A stretch of DNA of 64,000 nucleotides from GYS-P2D sp964414425 (lineage in GTDB: Bacteria; Bacteroidota; Bacteroidia; Chitinophagales; Saprospiraceae). The position numbers and the translations under genes are program-made. Under the pieces are notes generated by a model. The model was not told the origin of the DNA. It did not search any database and was given only the letters and a program-made list of their open reading frames with translations. Position 1 is the first letter of the stretch. Every line of letters starts with the position of its first letter. The stretch lies in assembly GCA_964414425.1 (NCBI GenBank), contig CAYPWL010000012.1:16916-80915 (forward strand), written 5' to 3'. Shown here piece by piece: positions 28,794 to 38,200 of the stretch.

Positions 28794-28797
28794 TTAC

Positions 28798-28822
28798 GTC
28801 TTAGTATTAAGACTATCTTTTT
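28798..28822 (+). terminator. hairpin terminator after nat
   Basis: GTCTTA, four-base loop, TAAGAC, then TATC and five T. The stem is only 6 bp and A/T-rich, so it is a modest terminator. It lies between the convergent nat and lipoprotein genes. Confidence 0.45.
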
Positions 28823-29273
28823 ATGGCAATAGCGCTATGCGATCATTAACCTGTCTGACGAAAGTTTGTAAATATTCTGGAAGCCCATTGGTGTCTTGAT
28901 CAATGAAGAACTCCTTGCTGCCCTGATCTACTAACCGCAGAAATACACCGCCTTGATCTCCACAATCGGGGCAGCCAAAGGTCTGACCTTCGATAGCATT
29001 GAGTTCGTCAGGGATAAGCGTTCTGAGATCATTAACCTGATTATAGAGTTCAGCACTCAATGGACTAAAGTCAAATGATCTATCAAAGGAATCGTTGAGA
29101 TCCTCAAATAAAGCGTCGCCCTGTAGCATATAGGTCTCCAGACATCGCTCACCTGAGCACTCTCCAAAGAAATGACCGAATATTACCGTGGGCTCATCAA
29201 AGCTCGACTTATCAGAAGAACAACTCGCCCCGAGTAAAATTGAAGTGATGAAAATGAGGAATAGTGGTTTCAT
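28821..29273 (-). CDS. hypothetical lipoprotein
   Basis: A 150-residue lipoprotein (signal MKPLFLIFITSILLGASC, Cys18). The mature part has paired cysteines (GECSGERC and FGCPDCGD) that could form disulfides or bind metal. No family is recognised. It is monocistronic on the minus strand. Confidence 0.65.
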   Translation of the reverse strand: MKPLFLIFITSILLGASCSSDKSSFDEPTVIFGHFFGECSGERCLETYMLQGDALFEDLNDSFDRSFDFSPLSAELYNQVNDLRTLIPDELNAIEGQTFGCPDCGDQGGVFLRLVDQGSKEFFIDQDTNGLPEYLQTFVRQVNDRIALLP

Positions 29274-29372
29274 ATGGATGATAGTTAGTGTAGGTACATA
29301 TAGTAACGATTAAAATGATTTAGATGTATACTTACTAAATTGCTGTTGATTAGAGGTACAAGGCAGTGATAT

Positions 29373-30320
29373 ATGAATGAATATTTTAAGTCGGCAATTC
29401 TCAAAATAACTGGTGCTGTTGAACTGGGTCACATGGAAACAATCCAGTACTTGTGGAGCGGCTACGGCAAGATCATCCGTGTTGCACTTAAGAATGCATC
29501 GATCAAAAGTGTGGTCGTAAAATATGTACAGCTATCAGATGGTAAAGATCATCCACGGGGATGGAGTACGGATTATGGGCATCAAAGAAAGGTGAAATCC
29601 TATGAGGTAGAGACGGCTTGGTACAGACGCTATAGCACCCATAGTCGTGCACGAATACCTGAGTTCCTCGGTATCTATACCACTGATGCCGAAGTACTGA
29701 TCATCCTCGAAGATCTCAACGAAGCCGGGTACCCCCACAGAAAGCAATCCCTCAATTGGGATGAGGTTAGCGCTTGTCTGGAGTGGTTGGCAAAATTTCA
29801 TGCCTCATACCTTGGGAAAGCTCCTGAGAGTCTGTGGGAACAAGGGACATACTGGCATTTAGCTACGAGACCGCAAGAACTGGAAGTGCTCAGTGATCAA
29901 GCACTACAGGCAGCGGCCCCGCTGATAGATGAGAAGCTTAAGAACTGCAAGTTCAAGACTCTGGTACATGGTGACGCTAAGTTGGCCAACTTTTGTTTTG
30001 GTACTCATGGGCAGGTTGCAGGTCTGGACTTTCAGTATGTCGGCGGAGGTTGTGGGATGAAGGATGTCGCTTACTTTATCGGAAGCTGTTTATCCGATAC
30101 GGAGTGCGAGCGCTTAGAGTCGGATATACTTGACCAGTACTTTCTTTATTTACACAGGGAATTTGAGGTGCCGAATACAGCGTTGGAGGCAGAGTGGCGA
30201 GAATTATATCGAGTGGCCTGGGCAGATTTTCATCGATTCCTCAAAGGGTGGAGCCCAGGACATTGGAAGCTTAATAGCTATAGTGAGCGAGTAACACAAG
30301 AAGTCATCAACAATCTGTAG
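29373..30320 (+). CDS. aminoglycoside/choline-kinase-like phosphotransferase (EcKinase-like)
   Basis: A 315-residue protein of the protein-kinase-like fold used by APH/choline kinase families. The catalytic loop is LVHGDAKLANF (HGD-x-x-x-x-N) and the metal-binding motif is AGLDFQ in place of DFG. The N-terminal lobe has VVVKYVQL with the ATP lysine. The small molecule phosphorylated is unknown; the next gene one base further on encodes an inositol-monophosphatase-family enzyme, so the pair could add and remove phosphate from related metabolites, which is inference. Confidence 0.8.
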   Translation: MNEYFKSAILKITGAVELGHMETIQYLWSGYGKIIRVALKNASIKSVVVKYVQLSDGKDHPRGWSTDYGHQRKVKSYEVETAWYRRYSTHSRARIPEFLGIYTTDAEVLIILEDLNEAGYPHRKQSLNWDEVSACLEWLAKFHASYLGKAPESLWEQGTYWHLATRPQELEVLSDQALQAAAPLIDEKLKNCKFKTLVHGDAKLANFCFGTHGQVAGLDFQYVGGGCGMKDVAYFIGSCLSDTECERLESDILDQYFLYLHREFEVPNTALEAEWRELYRVAWADFHRFLKGWSPGHWKLNSYSERVTQEVINNL

Positions 30321-30321
30321 C

Positions 30322-31176
30322 ATGGATCTCATACACCTCAAGGATATCGCAGTTCATGCAGCACTCGCCGCAGGCCAACTCATCAAGCAGTATGTGGGTG
30401 TTGAGATTTTGGTCAATAAGAAAATCGGATCATCAAGCTATGCTGCGCAAGTGGTGACGGAAGTTGACCTAAAGTGTGAGGAACTGATCAGGGCACACCT
30501 GAAAGTAGTGAGTGAAAAGTATGACTTAGCCATACTATCCGAAGAGACCACAGATGACGGCAGCAGACACATGAAAGACTACTTCTGGTGTATCGACCCG
30601 ATGGATGGGACGCTACCATTCATTGATAAGCGGCCCGGTTATTCTGTATCGATAGCCTTGGTTGCCAGAGACGGCACTCCTCATCTGGGTGTCGTATATG
30701 ATCCTACCACAGATACCACCTACCATGCAGTCAAAGGCTTAGGCGCCTTCAAGAATGATCAGCCTTGGATGATCCAGCATAGTCATAACTTCTTGACCTA
30801 TGTAACGGACAAGCGATTGTCTGAGACGAGCAATGTACAGGTGATACAGGAGAGACTCAATTACTATCTAAATGAGCTTGGAATAGAGCGCGTTGAGGAG
30901 AAGAGTGGGGGCGGGTCTGTAATGAATGGTATATATGTATTAGAGAATGGTCCTGCGTGTATGATCAAGCTGCCTAAGACAGAGCGGGGTGGCGGCAGTC
31001 TGTGGGACTTTGCAGCAGTCGCCTGTATATATCATGAGCTTGGCTTGCCAGCAACTAATTATCTCGAAGGGCGCTTAGATCTCAATCGACCGGATAGCAG
31101 CTACATGAATCATCAAGGGATCTTGTTTAGTAATCTATACAATGATAGGCGAGTAAATGATACTAATATCCCATAA
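30322..31176 (+). CDS. inositol monophosphatase-family phosphatase
   Basis: A 284-residue enzyme of the Mg-dependent, Li-sensitive phosphatase family (inositol monophosphatase, CysQ, FBPase I relatives). The metal motif is WCIDPMDGTLPF, with upstream acids in LSEETTDD, and the C-terminal motif is SLWDFAAVACI. The sequence is close to 3'(2'),5'-bisphosphate nucleotidases but substrate cannot be decided. The start follows the kinase-like stop directly (stop 30320, start 30322). Confidence 0.85.
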   Translation: MDLIHLKDIAVHAALAAGQLIKQYVGVEILVNKKIGSSSYAAQVVTEVDLKCEELIRAHLKVVSEKYDLAILSEETTDDGSRHMKDYFWCIDPMDGTLPFIDKRPGYSVSIALVARDGTPHLGVVYDPTTDTTYHAVKGLGAFKNDQPWMIQHSHNFLTYVTDKRLSETSNVQVIQERLNYYLNELGIERVEEKSGGGSVMNGIYVLENGPACMIKLPKTERGGGSLWDFAAVACIYHELGLPATNYLEGRLDLNRPDSSYMNHQGILFSNLYNDRRVNDTNIP

Positions 31177-31348
31177 TAAGACACCTGAAACTACAAACTA
31201 CCTCTGAGGGATTGTCCCAACATATAATTGCTTCTAATAGAAAATACATTATAAAAAATTACTACATCGTAGGTGATTGGCGCACAACTGGTGTCAATTA
31301 TATAGATCATTCCGATCAATTCTTACAAATAAGGTTGATCAGTATACT

Positions 31349-34300
31349 ATGATGAATACCAGAGAACTATTAAAGTCAATCTATTTATTGATTGCTATGT
31401 TGTTTATGCAACATGCAATTGTGGGGCAGACCGTGAGCTGGGGTCCTACTATACCTGCCGTTACTTCAGAGGATATACACACGTGTTTTGAGGATGGTGC
31501 TATGTCATTTGAGTTTACTAATGCGGGATCAGCCATACAGAATACTACCATCCAAATTCAATTAGATACTGGGATATTCTATGTGCCTGGTTCATTCTTG
31601 TTCAATGCATCAGGAAATATTACGATCATAGAAGACGATATCAGTAACCTCAATAGGCCAATTTTTTCTGTAAATACCATACCCTCAGGGGGGCAGATAA
31701 GAATGTCTATAGATCGAATCGCTGATTGTGAAGCTATGGCCTTAAGGATAGCCGGTAGTGCATCTATCGATACTGTGCGTATCTATGATGCAGGTGTCGA
31801 GGTAACCTATACCAACGGAATTTCTAATGGAACAATCAATTATGAGATATTATACGGACTACTCAGTATAACAGATGTTACCACAGCCCCAGAATTAATC
31901 AATTTTGGCTCGACCTCTACACGATCTATGAGAATCACCAATGGTGCCTTTGGAACTATAGATGAATTTTATATCGCAGATGTATATAGTTCTGGGGAGC
32001 TCGATCTCTCAAACTTTAGGATTAATGCTTCTGGCAATAATTATACCATACCACCTGATAATATATCTATATCAGGAGATTCAGTAATTGTCGCTTTTAC
32101 ACCTACAGACATTACTGCAATTAATGGTAGTGCGGCTACTGTAGGTGATGGGGATAGCCTCTTTGAGGCGGATGAATCCTTTATCCTGTCCTATGATGTC
32201 ACACCTAATATATGTGGGGTAAGTAATTCGATTTCTTCTGAGCTGATCGGTTGGTTTGGTTGTAGTTATTCTGAGAGGTGTCAAGTGGTAGAGAGTGCTG
32301 CTACGATCTCTTTGACCAATGCTACACCGATATTAGAGTTTTCTAACGCTGTTCGACCATCGTTGGATTTTTGCAATACGGTTACATATAGTTTTACGAT
32401 CACTAATACTACGCCAGAGACGTCTCCACCAGGAGCTGCTTATGCTAAGGATGTTACCGCAATATTGGGTTTAAGAAGTAATAATACGCCAGTTGCGACA
32501 TTAGCGGATAATAGGCAGTGGGGCACACAACGGATGAACACCCGATATTTCACTAATCATGAATTAAACGGTATACCGATAACTTTGCCTATGATTCCCG
32601 GCTTATTTGGTACTACGATACCACATATACCACCGGATTTCTTCACATCAGATCCTGATGGTCCAGGTGGTCTTACAGATGTCGATGGTGATGGATATTA
32701 TGACGATTTACCTAAAGATGCTTCTTTACATATCAGTTATGGCGTCTTTCTTGAGCCCAGAGAAAGAGATTGTGGTACGGGTAGATTTGATTACTTAACA
32801 TGGGAACATGTATCAGCTGATATCAGTTGGTTTAATGATTGTGGTCTGCTCATGTCCCCACAACGCCAACAATTTAACTACACCAACCATATCAGAGATT
32901 ACCTCAACTCTACATTCACTAATGCGCCTACGGACGTCGTTGATGGACAACTGTTTGAAGTAGGTATTAGACCACACTTGCATAGTACCATTCTTTGTAA
33001 TGGCGGAAGTGCTCTTAATGGATCCAGTATGAATTGGGTGACTCAGGTTGTACTACCTCCAGGAGTCTCAATGGCTCCAGGATATGATATGTCAATTTAT
33101 GATGTCAATGGCAATGTAGTTACTACTACAGATAAGTACAGGTATACCTTCACTAATTTTCCGCTTCAGTTTAGCTGTGCGGATTATGATGATGCTGGAC
33201 AGATTATAATACCAATCTCTACAAGATATGTGTGTAATGATGGAGCAGGTACCTGCTTTGAAGAGGAGATGCACTGTGTAGACTTGGAGCTTAACCCACA
33301 GTGTTTGGGTAATTGTGTGGGCGTTAGTCCATTAGGATTTACAAGTAATAGAATTTCTGAGAGTTGGACAGATGATACACAATCCAGTCTTGTTGATTTA
33401 TCCGATCCAAGTATTGTAACTAACTATGTATACCCATTTGATACAGTAGATCTGTATGCTCAAGGAGTCATGAATGAGACTATGGCCGATGAGCTATTTT
33501 TGAGAATCAGATATACTCCTGAGAATGGAGGTAATATATTTGATTATCAAGACGGGACTATAGAAATTGTGGATATCGACGGGCAGTACAATGGAGGACA
33601 GACCAATTATAGTTTTCCTTTGACGAGTCCTCCGGTAGTTAATGATTTAGGAGGAGACAATTATGAGATGATTTTTGATCTCTCTTCGTATCGCTCATTA
33701 ATCAATGCTAATTATAGCTATGGTCAGAGTGCAGCAGGACCTCCTACTTATGATGCCGATACAGTCAAAGTTAGCGCCAAGGTGGTTATCACTAATACGA
33801 TGCAAGCAACTTCACCTTTCAAAGTAGATAGTCTTCGTTCAGAGTTTTTTCTTGAGGACGGATTTGGCGATGAATTGAGTTGTGGCACATGGGGGAGTGA
33901 GTTGTTCTACGAGTATCCTGTAGTAAGACCAGGTAATAGCATCCAAAATACTTCGGGTTGTTTTGGATACCGCAAGAGATTTTTCGTAACTCATGCTTCT
34001 GAAACAGGAGATAACTTCCCCAACGAGTACAGACCTGCGATCCATTTAGATTCTGCTATTATAAATCTTCCAGTAGGTTGGGATGTAGGAGATGTCCGCT
34101 GGATTGATAATGTTGTAATGGATCCATCGGATTATGAATTTAGGCCTGATGGTATGCTTATTATTAGACGCCCATCTGGCTATGTAGATTATGATAAGGT
34201 TACAAATGTCTTTCGCTCATTTTATGTGGATCTGACTACGGACTGTAGAGCATTGGATGGTAATAACAATTTCTTATATACGGTTTATTACAAGGAGTTT

Positions 34301-36232
34301 GCCTATCTGACTGATGTGACATCACATAATTCTAGGACGGGAATTGCTAACTTTGGAGGATTAAACTATACACCACCTACTTTCTCCATTATACCAGTAG
34401 ATCAGTCGGCAGCAGCTTTTACTGAGACGGTGCAATGGAGAGTTAGAGTATGTAACACTACAAGTGACATGGATGTAGGCTTCAATTGGTTGACTTTAGA
34501 AAACTTAAGTAACCTAATTACTGTCGATAGTGTCGCTGCTGTAATGGGAAGTACATCGACAGCACTGAATACATCAGTCTTGCCAAGTGGCGATACCTAT
34601 GTAGAGTTGGGTGCTTTAGATTTAGGAACTTGTATAGATTTGATCATCTATAGCAATTCAGCATCTTGTGAGAGAGACTCGCTTAACCTGTCTCATGGAT
34701 GGTCCTGTTCTGCATACCCTGATCCATCAGAAGTTGTAGCGTGCGGAGCTCAAAATGAGCTGTTTGTACTGCCTCAGTTTGCACAGGTTTCCTCAACTAT
34801 TTCTCCTTTATCAGATACGCCCGCAGATCCAACTAATCCAAGTGGAGCTAATTGGGGAGATGCACCTATAGAGATGTGTGCACCGTTTCCTATGGAGTTG
34901 ACTGTTGTCAACTCACAACCTGGAAACCTGTTTGATATCAATGTTAATATGGCTATTCCATCAGCAGGGTCTGGATTGACCTATATAGCCGGGAGTGCCA
35001 CCATAGAAGTCGAAGGCATAGACGCACCCAATACCAGCAGGCCTATAGGGCCATCCGCTGAGGCTGCATTGATGGCAGCAAGTTCGAGCAATAGTCCTAA
35101 TTGGTCTGTAATATTGGCGGAGTTGGATCCAAGTAATTTTGGATCTGGATCTGGATTGCCAGGGACTTCTGATGCCTCGATGAATGAATTTAAATTGCGC
35201 TGGGAGATGGAGACTACTTGTGACATGACTTCAGGTGACTTTTTAAATGTTACGATAGATGGTAATAACCCTTGTGGTAGTCGTGCCAGTGGTAGTTCAG
35301 AGTTGATACAAAGCTATCCCATCAGTATTGATGGTGCAGCACCACCATATTTTTCATTCTTTACATCAGGAATCACCCCCAATAGCGATTTTGAAGGGTG
35401 TAGTGATCTCAAGACCATCGATATCAATATCTTGCTCAGTGGTGGAGTCACTGGTTCACAAGATACACTCGAGGTATTCTTGCCAGATGGATTAGGTTAT
35501 GCTGGGGATTTTGTTTGTGTCACCCCAGGCAACTGTCCCACGTATGTAGGTACTACCAACAGTATTGGGGGAGAGGTGCTGAAATTCAACTATCCCGAAG
35601 GAATAACAGGAATGGTAGAGTTCTCATTTGAGATAGACCCAGATAACCGGGGAGCTTGTTTCTCTACTGAGCATATACTGCTGAGTAACAAGGTCTCAAT
35701 AGGCGGCTTATTCTGCGATGGTGGTGTATGTCCGTCTACGAGAGTGATCACGGGGAGTGATTTAGTACCGATCAGCATGGAAAAGCCTATTCTCAATGTA
35801 ACATATAATAGTCTCAGCGTTTATGCGGGCAATACAACTAATCTGTTCTATTACAATGTGGATATATCCAATACAGGACTATCTACAGACTATAATGTTA
35901 TAGCTGAGTTTTATTGTCTGAATGCCAGCGGCACTGATATTTTGGGAGGACCTATCGCCCGAGACACTTTAAGTTCTTTTTTAACCACAGGAGCTACGGC
36001 CAACTTGTCTGGAGAGTTCCAGGCCAGCTGCGATCCAGATCGTGGTATCGGCGTACTCATTGTTCCTGAGTATGACAACTGTTACTGTGGAGCGTTGGAG
36101 AGTATGGCTGACAAGTCCGCAGGACTACTTGAAATCCCAAGTGATCTCTTGAGGAATATTCCGCCATATGCCTGCCCCACAGCAACGACCAATCCCCACC
36201 TAACCTTTAGGATCAATCGATCTATAGATTAG
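31349..36232 (+). CDS. very large secreted protein (adhesin-like)
   Basis: A protein of 1627 residues. I chose the ATG at 31349 because it opens a signal peptide (MMNTRELLKSIYLLIAMLFMQHAIVGQ); the open frame extends 72 bases further with a TTG. The mature part is a chain of beta-rich, Asn/Thr/Ser-rich modules with DUF11-like conserved-repeat stretches (for example VTYSFTITNTT, LKFNYPEGITGMVEFSFEI, NVDISNTGLSTDYNV) and scattered disulfide-type cysteine pairs. Unlike the giant repeat protein, the C-terminus (CPTATTNPHLTFRINRSID) shows no type A or B T9SS signal. An adhesin or surface-layer role is inference. Confidence 0.8.
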   Translation: MMNTRELLKSIYLLIAMLFMQHAIVGQTVSWGPTIPAVTSEDIHTCFEDGAMSFEFTNAGSAIQNTTIQIQLDTGIFYVPGSFLFNASGNITIIEDDISNLNRPIFSVNTIPSGGQIRMSIDRIADCEAMALRIAGSASIDTVRIYDAGVEVTYTNGISNGTINYEILYGLLSITDVTTAPELINFGSTSTRSMRITNGAFGTIDEFYIADVYSSGELDLSNFRINASGNNYTIPPDNISISGDSVIVAFTPTDITAINGSAATVGDGDSLFEADESFILSYDVTPNICGVSNSISSELIGWFGCSYSERCQVVESAATISLTNATPILEFSNAVRPSLDFCNTVTYSFTITNTTPETSPPGAAYAKDVTAILGLRSNNTPVATLADNRQWGTQRMNTRYFTNHELNGIPITLPMIPGLFGTTIPHIPPDFFTSDPDGPGGLTDVDGDGYYDDLPKDASLHISYGVFLEPRERDCGTGRFDYLTWEHVSADISWFNDCGLLMSPQRQQFNYTNHIRDYLNSTFTNAPTDVVDGQLFEVGIRPHLHSTILCNGGSALNGSSMNWVTQVVLPPGVSMAPGYDMSIYDVNGNVVTTTDKYRYTFTNFPLQFSCADYDDAGQIIIPISTRYVCNDGAGTCFEEEMHCVDLELNPQCLGNCVGVSPLGFTSNRISESWTDDTQSSLVDLSDPSIVTNYVYPFDTVDLYAQGVMNETMADELFLRIRYTPENGGNIFDYQDGTIEIVDIDGQYNGGQTNYSFPLTSPPVVNDLGGDNYEMIFDLSSYRSLINANYSYGQSAAGPPTYDADTVKVSAKVVITNTMQATSPFKVDSLRSEFFLEDGFGDELSCGTWGSELFYEYPVVRPGNSIQNTSGCFGYRKRFFVTHASETGDNFPNEYRPAIHLDSAIINLPVGWDVGDVRWIDNVVMDPSDYEFRPDGMLIIRRPSGYVDYDKVTNVFRSFYVDLTTDCRALDGNNNFLYTVYYKEFAYLTDVTSHNSRTGIANFGGLNYTPPTFSIIPVDQSAAAFTETVQWRVRVCNTTSDMDVGFNWLTLENLSNLITVDSVAAVMGSTSTALNTSVLPSGDTYVELGALDLGTCIDLIIYSNSASCERDSLNLSHGWSCSAYPDPSEVVACGAQNELFVLPQFAQVSSTISPLSDTPADPTNPSGANWGDAPIEMCAPFPMELTVVNSQPGNLFDINVNMAIPSAGSGLTYIAGSATIEVEGIDAPNTSRPIGPSAEAALMAASSSNSPNWSVILAELDPSNFGSGSGLPGTSDASMNEFKLRWEMETTCDMTSGDFLNVTIDGNNPCGSRASGSSELIQSYPISIDGAAPPYFSFFTSGITPNSDFEGCSDLKTIDINILLSGGVTGSQDTLEVFLPDGLGYAGDFVCVTPGNCPTYVGTTNSIGGEVLKFNYPEGITGMVEFSFEIDPDNRGACFSTEHILLSNKVSIGGLFCDGGVCPSTRVITGSDLVPISMEKPILNVTYNSLSVYAGNTTNLFYYNVDISNTGLSTDYNVIAEFYCLNASGTDILGGPIARDTLSSFLTTGATANLSGEFQASCDPDRGIGVLIVPEYDNCYCGALESMADKSAGLLEIPSDLLRNIPPYACPTATTNPHLTFRINRSID

Positions 36233-36340
36233 CCTCTCACCTTAATTTCTGGTCGTTCACTTTTTGGTAAATACGCAGACGACTATCTCTATTCTAACAA
36301 GAAATCGTAATCATTAGATGTCTGGACAGATAGGGTCGGC

Positions 36341-36919
36341 TCAGGCCAGTTTCAAGATAGATCCGACCGTAGACCTAAGATAAGGGGTGACTTCATCCTC
36401 AAACCACTGATTTTTCTTCAACCAGATATTGTTGCGAGGCGAGGGATGTGGCAGAGGAAGGTATGTTGGTAAGTATGCTTCGTAGTTTTGCACGGTTTCT
36501 GTCAAGGTTCTTTTACGTGCTTCTTTGAGATAATATTCTTGTGCATAGGAACCTATCAACAATGTCAATTGTATATCTGTGATCTGCTCAAAGAGTCTGT
36601 CATGCCAGAGCGGAGCACATTCTTTTCTGGGTGGGAGATCACCTGACTTTCCCTTGCCGGGATAACAGAATCCCATCGGAATGATGGCAAATACGTCAGG
36701 ATTGTAAAATGTCTTATCATCCACACCCAACCAACTTCGCAACCGCTCGCCGCTCTTGTCATCCCAAGGGACGCTCGTCCTATGTACAATGCTACCTGGT
36801 GCTTGGCCTATGATGGCCACCTTACTATTAGCAGAAAATGATAAGATCGGATTGACCCCATGCTCCAGTGCGGGTAAGCATACGTTGCATTGTCTGATTT
36901 CATTGTAGAGAGCGTTCAT
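36341..36919 (-). CDS. uracil-DNA glycosylase family protein
   Basis: A 192-residue cytoplasmic enzyme of the uracil-DNA glycosylase superfamily (COG1573-like). It begins with a paired-cysteine motif (CNVC), then motif A GQAPGSIVHRTSVPWDDKSG, the middle FYNPDVFAIIPMGFCYPGKG, and motif B LPLPHPSPRNN with the catalytic-site histidine. The family removes uracil or damaged bases from DNA, but this short branch has not been assigned an activity I can name. Monocistronic; it converges on the large secreted protein gene. Confidence 0.85.
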   Translation of the reverse strand: MNALYNEIRQCNVCLPALEHGVNPILSFSANSKVAIIGQAPGSIVHRTSVPWDDKSGERLRSWLGVDDKTFYNPDVFAIIPMGFCYPGKGKSGDLPPRKECAPLWHDRLFEQITDIQLTLLIGSYAQEYYLKEARKRTLTETVQNYEAYLPTYLPLPHPSPRNNIWLKKNQWFEDEVTPYLRSTVGSILKLA

Positions 36920-37080
36920 GTAGGATCAGTTGTTGAGTCGAATTATGATTTTGCAACCCCTCGTGTTGTATATGCTGATTGAATATTGAGGTGCTCATGA
37001 TGCCATCAATATAGTGGTTTATAAACACTATGCTTACGTTGAATTGGATTATCAAAGTGAGTTATACCAGTTTTGTTCAT

Positions 37081-37665
37081 TTATCGATCTCCCTCGACGG
37101 GTTCCACATAGCCGTCGTATTGGTCCTTTGCTATGATATCAGCAGGACCTGCAAAATACCAACGTTGAGGGTCGGTAGAGACGGGTTCTCCTTGATCGTT
37201 GAAGCCCTTTGGATGATCTTTTTCGATCCAGACTTGGTAACGTTGATGTCTATCAAAATTAATCTCCGAAACTCCTTCTCTGATCATGGTGACGTGCCAT
37301 CCGTGCATCCCTGATCCACGATCACTAAATCGACCAATAATGATCCTCTCGTCATCACCTGCTGAGCCTTTTAGGTAGGCGTCAGGTTTGATAGTACATA
37401 CGGCCATTGATGGTTCTATGTAGGTGTTCTCCTGATGATCAGTATGAGGTCCAGACGTCTTCCATGTACTGTTTCGTACTCTTCGTAACATCAGGCCCGT
37501 ACGTAATGTAGAGTCCTTATGAATGATAAGGCGAGTATCATAGTCGAAGTCAGTTCGTTCTGCTAAGTGAGGTTGAAGCTCTGCTGACCGAGGAGTTGAA
37601 GCGAAGTAGAAAAGGGCAGCTGCTATGGCACTAAATATTATTAGAGCAACAATGGATTTAATCAT
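37081..37665 (-). CDS. hypothetical membrane-anchored protein
   Basis: A 194-residue protein with an N-terminal membrane segment (MIKSIVALIIFSAIAAALFYF). The rest is polar and beta-rich, with RIIIGRFSDRGSGMHGWHVTMI and YQVWIEKDHPKG; I recognise no family. The ATG at 37665 is preferred; an upstream start at 37758 would overlap the antitoxin gene and precede the membrane segment by 31 odd residues. Confidence 0.6.
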   Translation of the reverse strand: MIKSIVALIIFSAIAAALFYFASTPRSAELQPHLAERTDFDYDTRLIIHKDSTLRTGLMLRRVRNSTWKTSGPHTDHQENTYIEPSMAVCTIKPDAYLKGSAGDDERIIIGRFSDRGSGMHGWHVTMIREGVSEINFDRHQRYQVWIEKDHPKGFNDQGEPVSTDPQRWYFAGPADIIAKDQYDGYVEPVEGDR

Positions 37666-37729
37666 AATTAGGGCATTAGGATCATAAGGGTTTTTGCATT
37701 TTTTATTGAGCGTGCAACTGTATGATTCA

Positions 37730-38200
37730 TTATCCTCGCCTAATCGCAGCGAGATCAATCTTAGTCCTTATACTTTTTGTTTTTGCATTGAATTTCTTGA
37801 GATCATTTTTAGCTTCTATGTACAGCCATAGTTCAGAGTTGATACCGAATGACTCGCCAACAACAGTTGCAATTTTGCTATTGAACTTTCTTCTTCCTTT
37901 CAACAGGGCATGTAGATTAGCATTTTCTATCCCGATTAATTCGGCAAACTTTGATTTTTTAATATCGTATACTGAACACAATCTGTTCAGAAACTCACCT
38001 GCTTCAATGGTTTCTTTGGACCCTTCTGCCAGGTAAGACTCCATCTCTAATTGTATGCCAATCCTTTGATTCTCTTCAATTTCTTCTTTGGGTAACTCTT
38101 TTACATAGGCATCTATAATGTTCTTTGTAAGCTTTTTGTCTTGAGATGTCGTTTCATCCTTTTGAGTACCAATTAGATGGTCAAAATGTTTATTGTCCAT
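37730..38200 (-). CDS. XRE-type DNA-binding antitoxin-like protein
   Basis: A 156-residue protein with a variable N-terminal half and an XRE/HigA-type helix-turn-helix at about residues 88-135 (LCSVYDIKKSKFAELIGIE, then NLHALLKGRRKFNSKIA). It overlaps the end of the upstream GNAT-like gene by 11 bases, so the two are co-translated. In such pairs the XRE protein normally binds and neutralises the partner and represses the promoter. The assignment as antitoxin rests on context and fold, not on a proven pair. Confidence 0.7.
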   Translation of the reverse strand: MDNKHFDHLIGTQKDETTSQDKKLTKNIIDAYVKELPKEEIEENQRIGIQLEMESYLAEGSKETIEAGEFLNRLCSVYDIKKSKFAELIGIENANLHALLKGRRKFNSKIATVVGESFGINSELWLYIEAKNDLKKFNAKTKSIRTKIDLAAIRRG

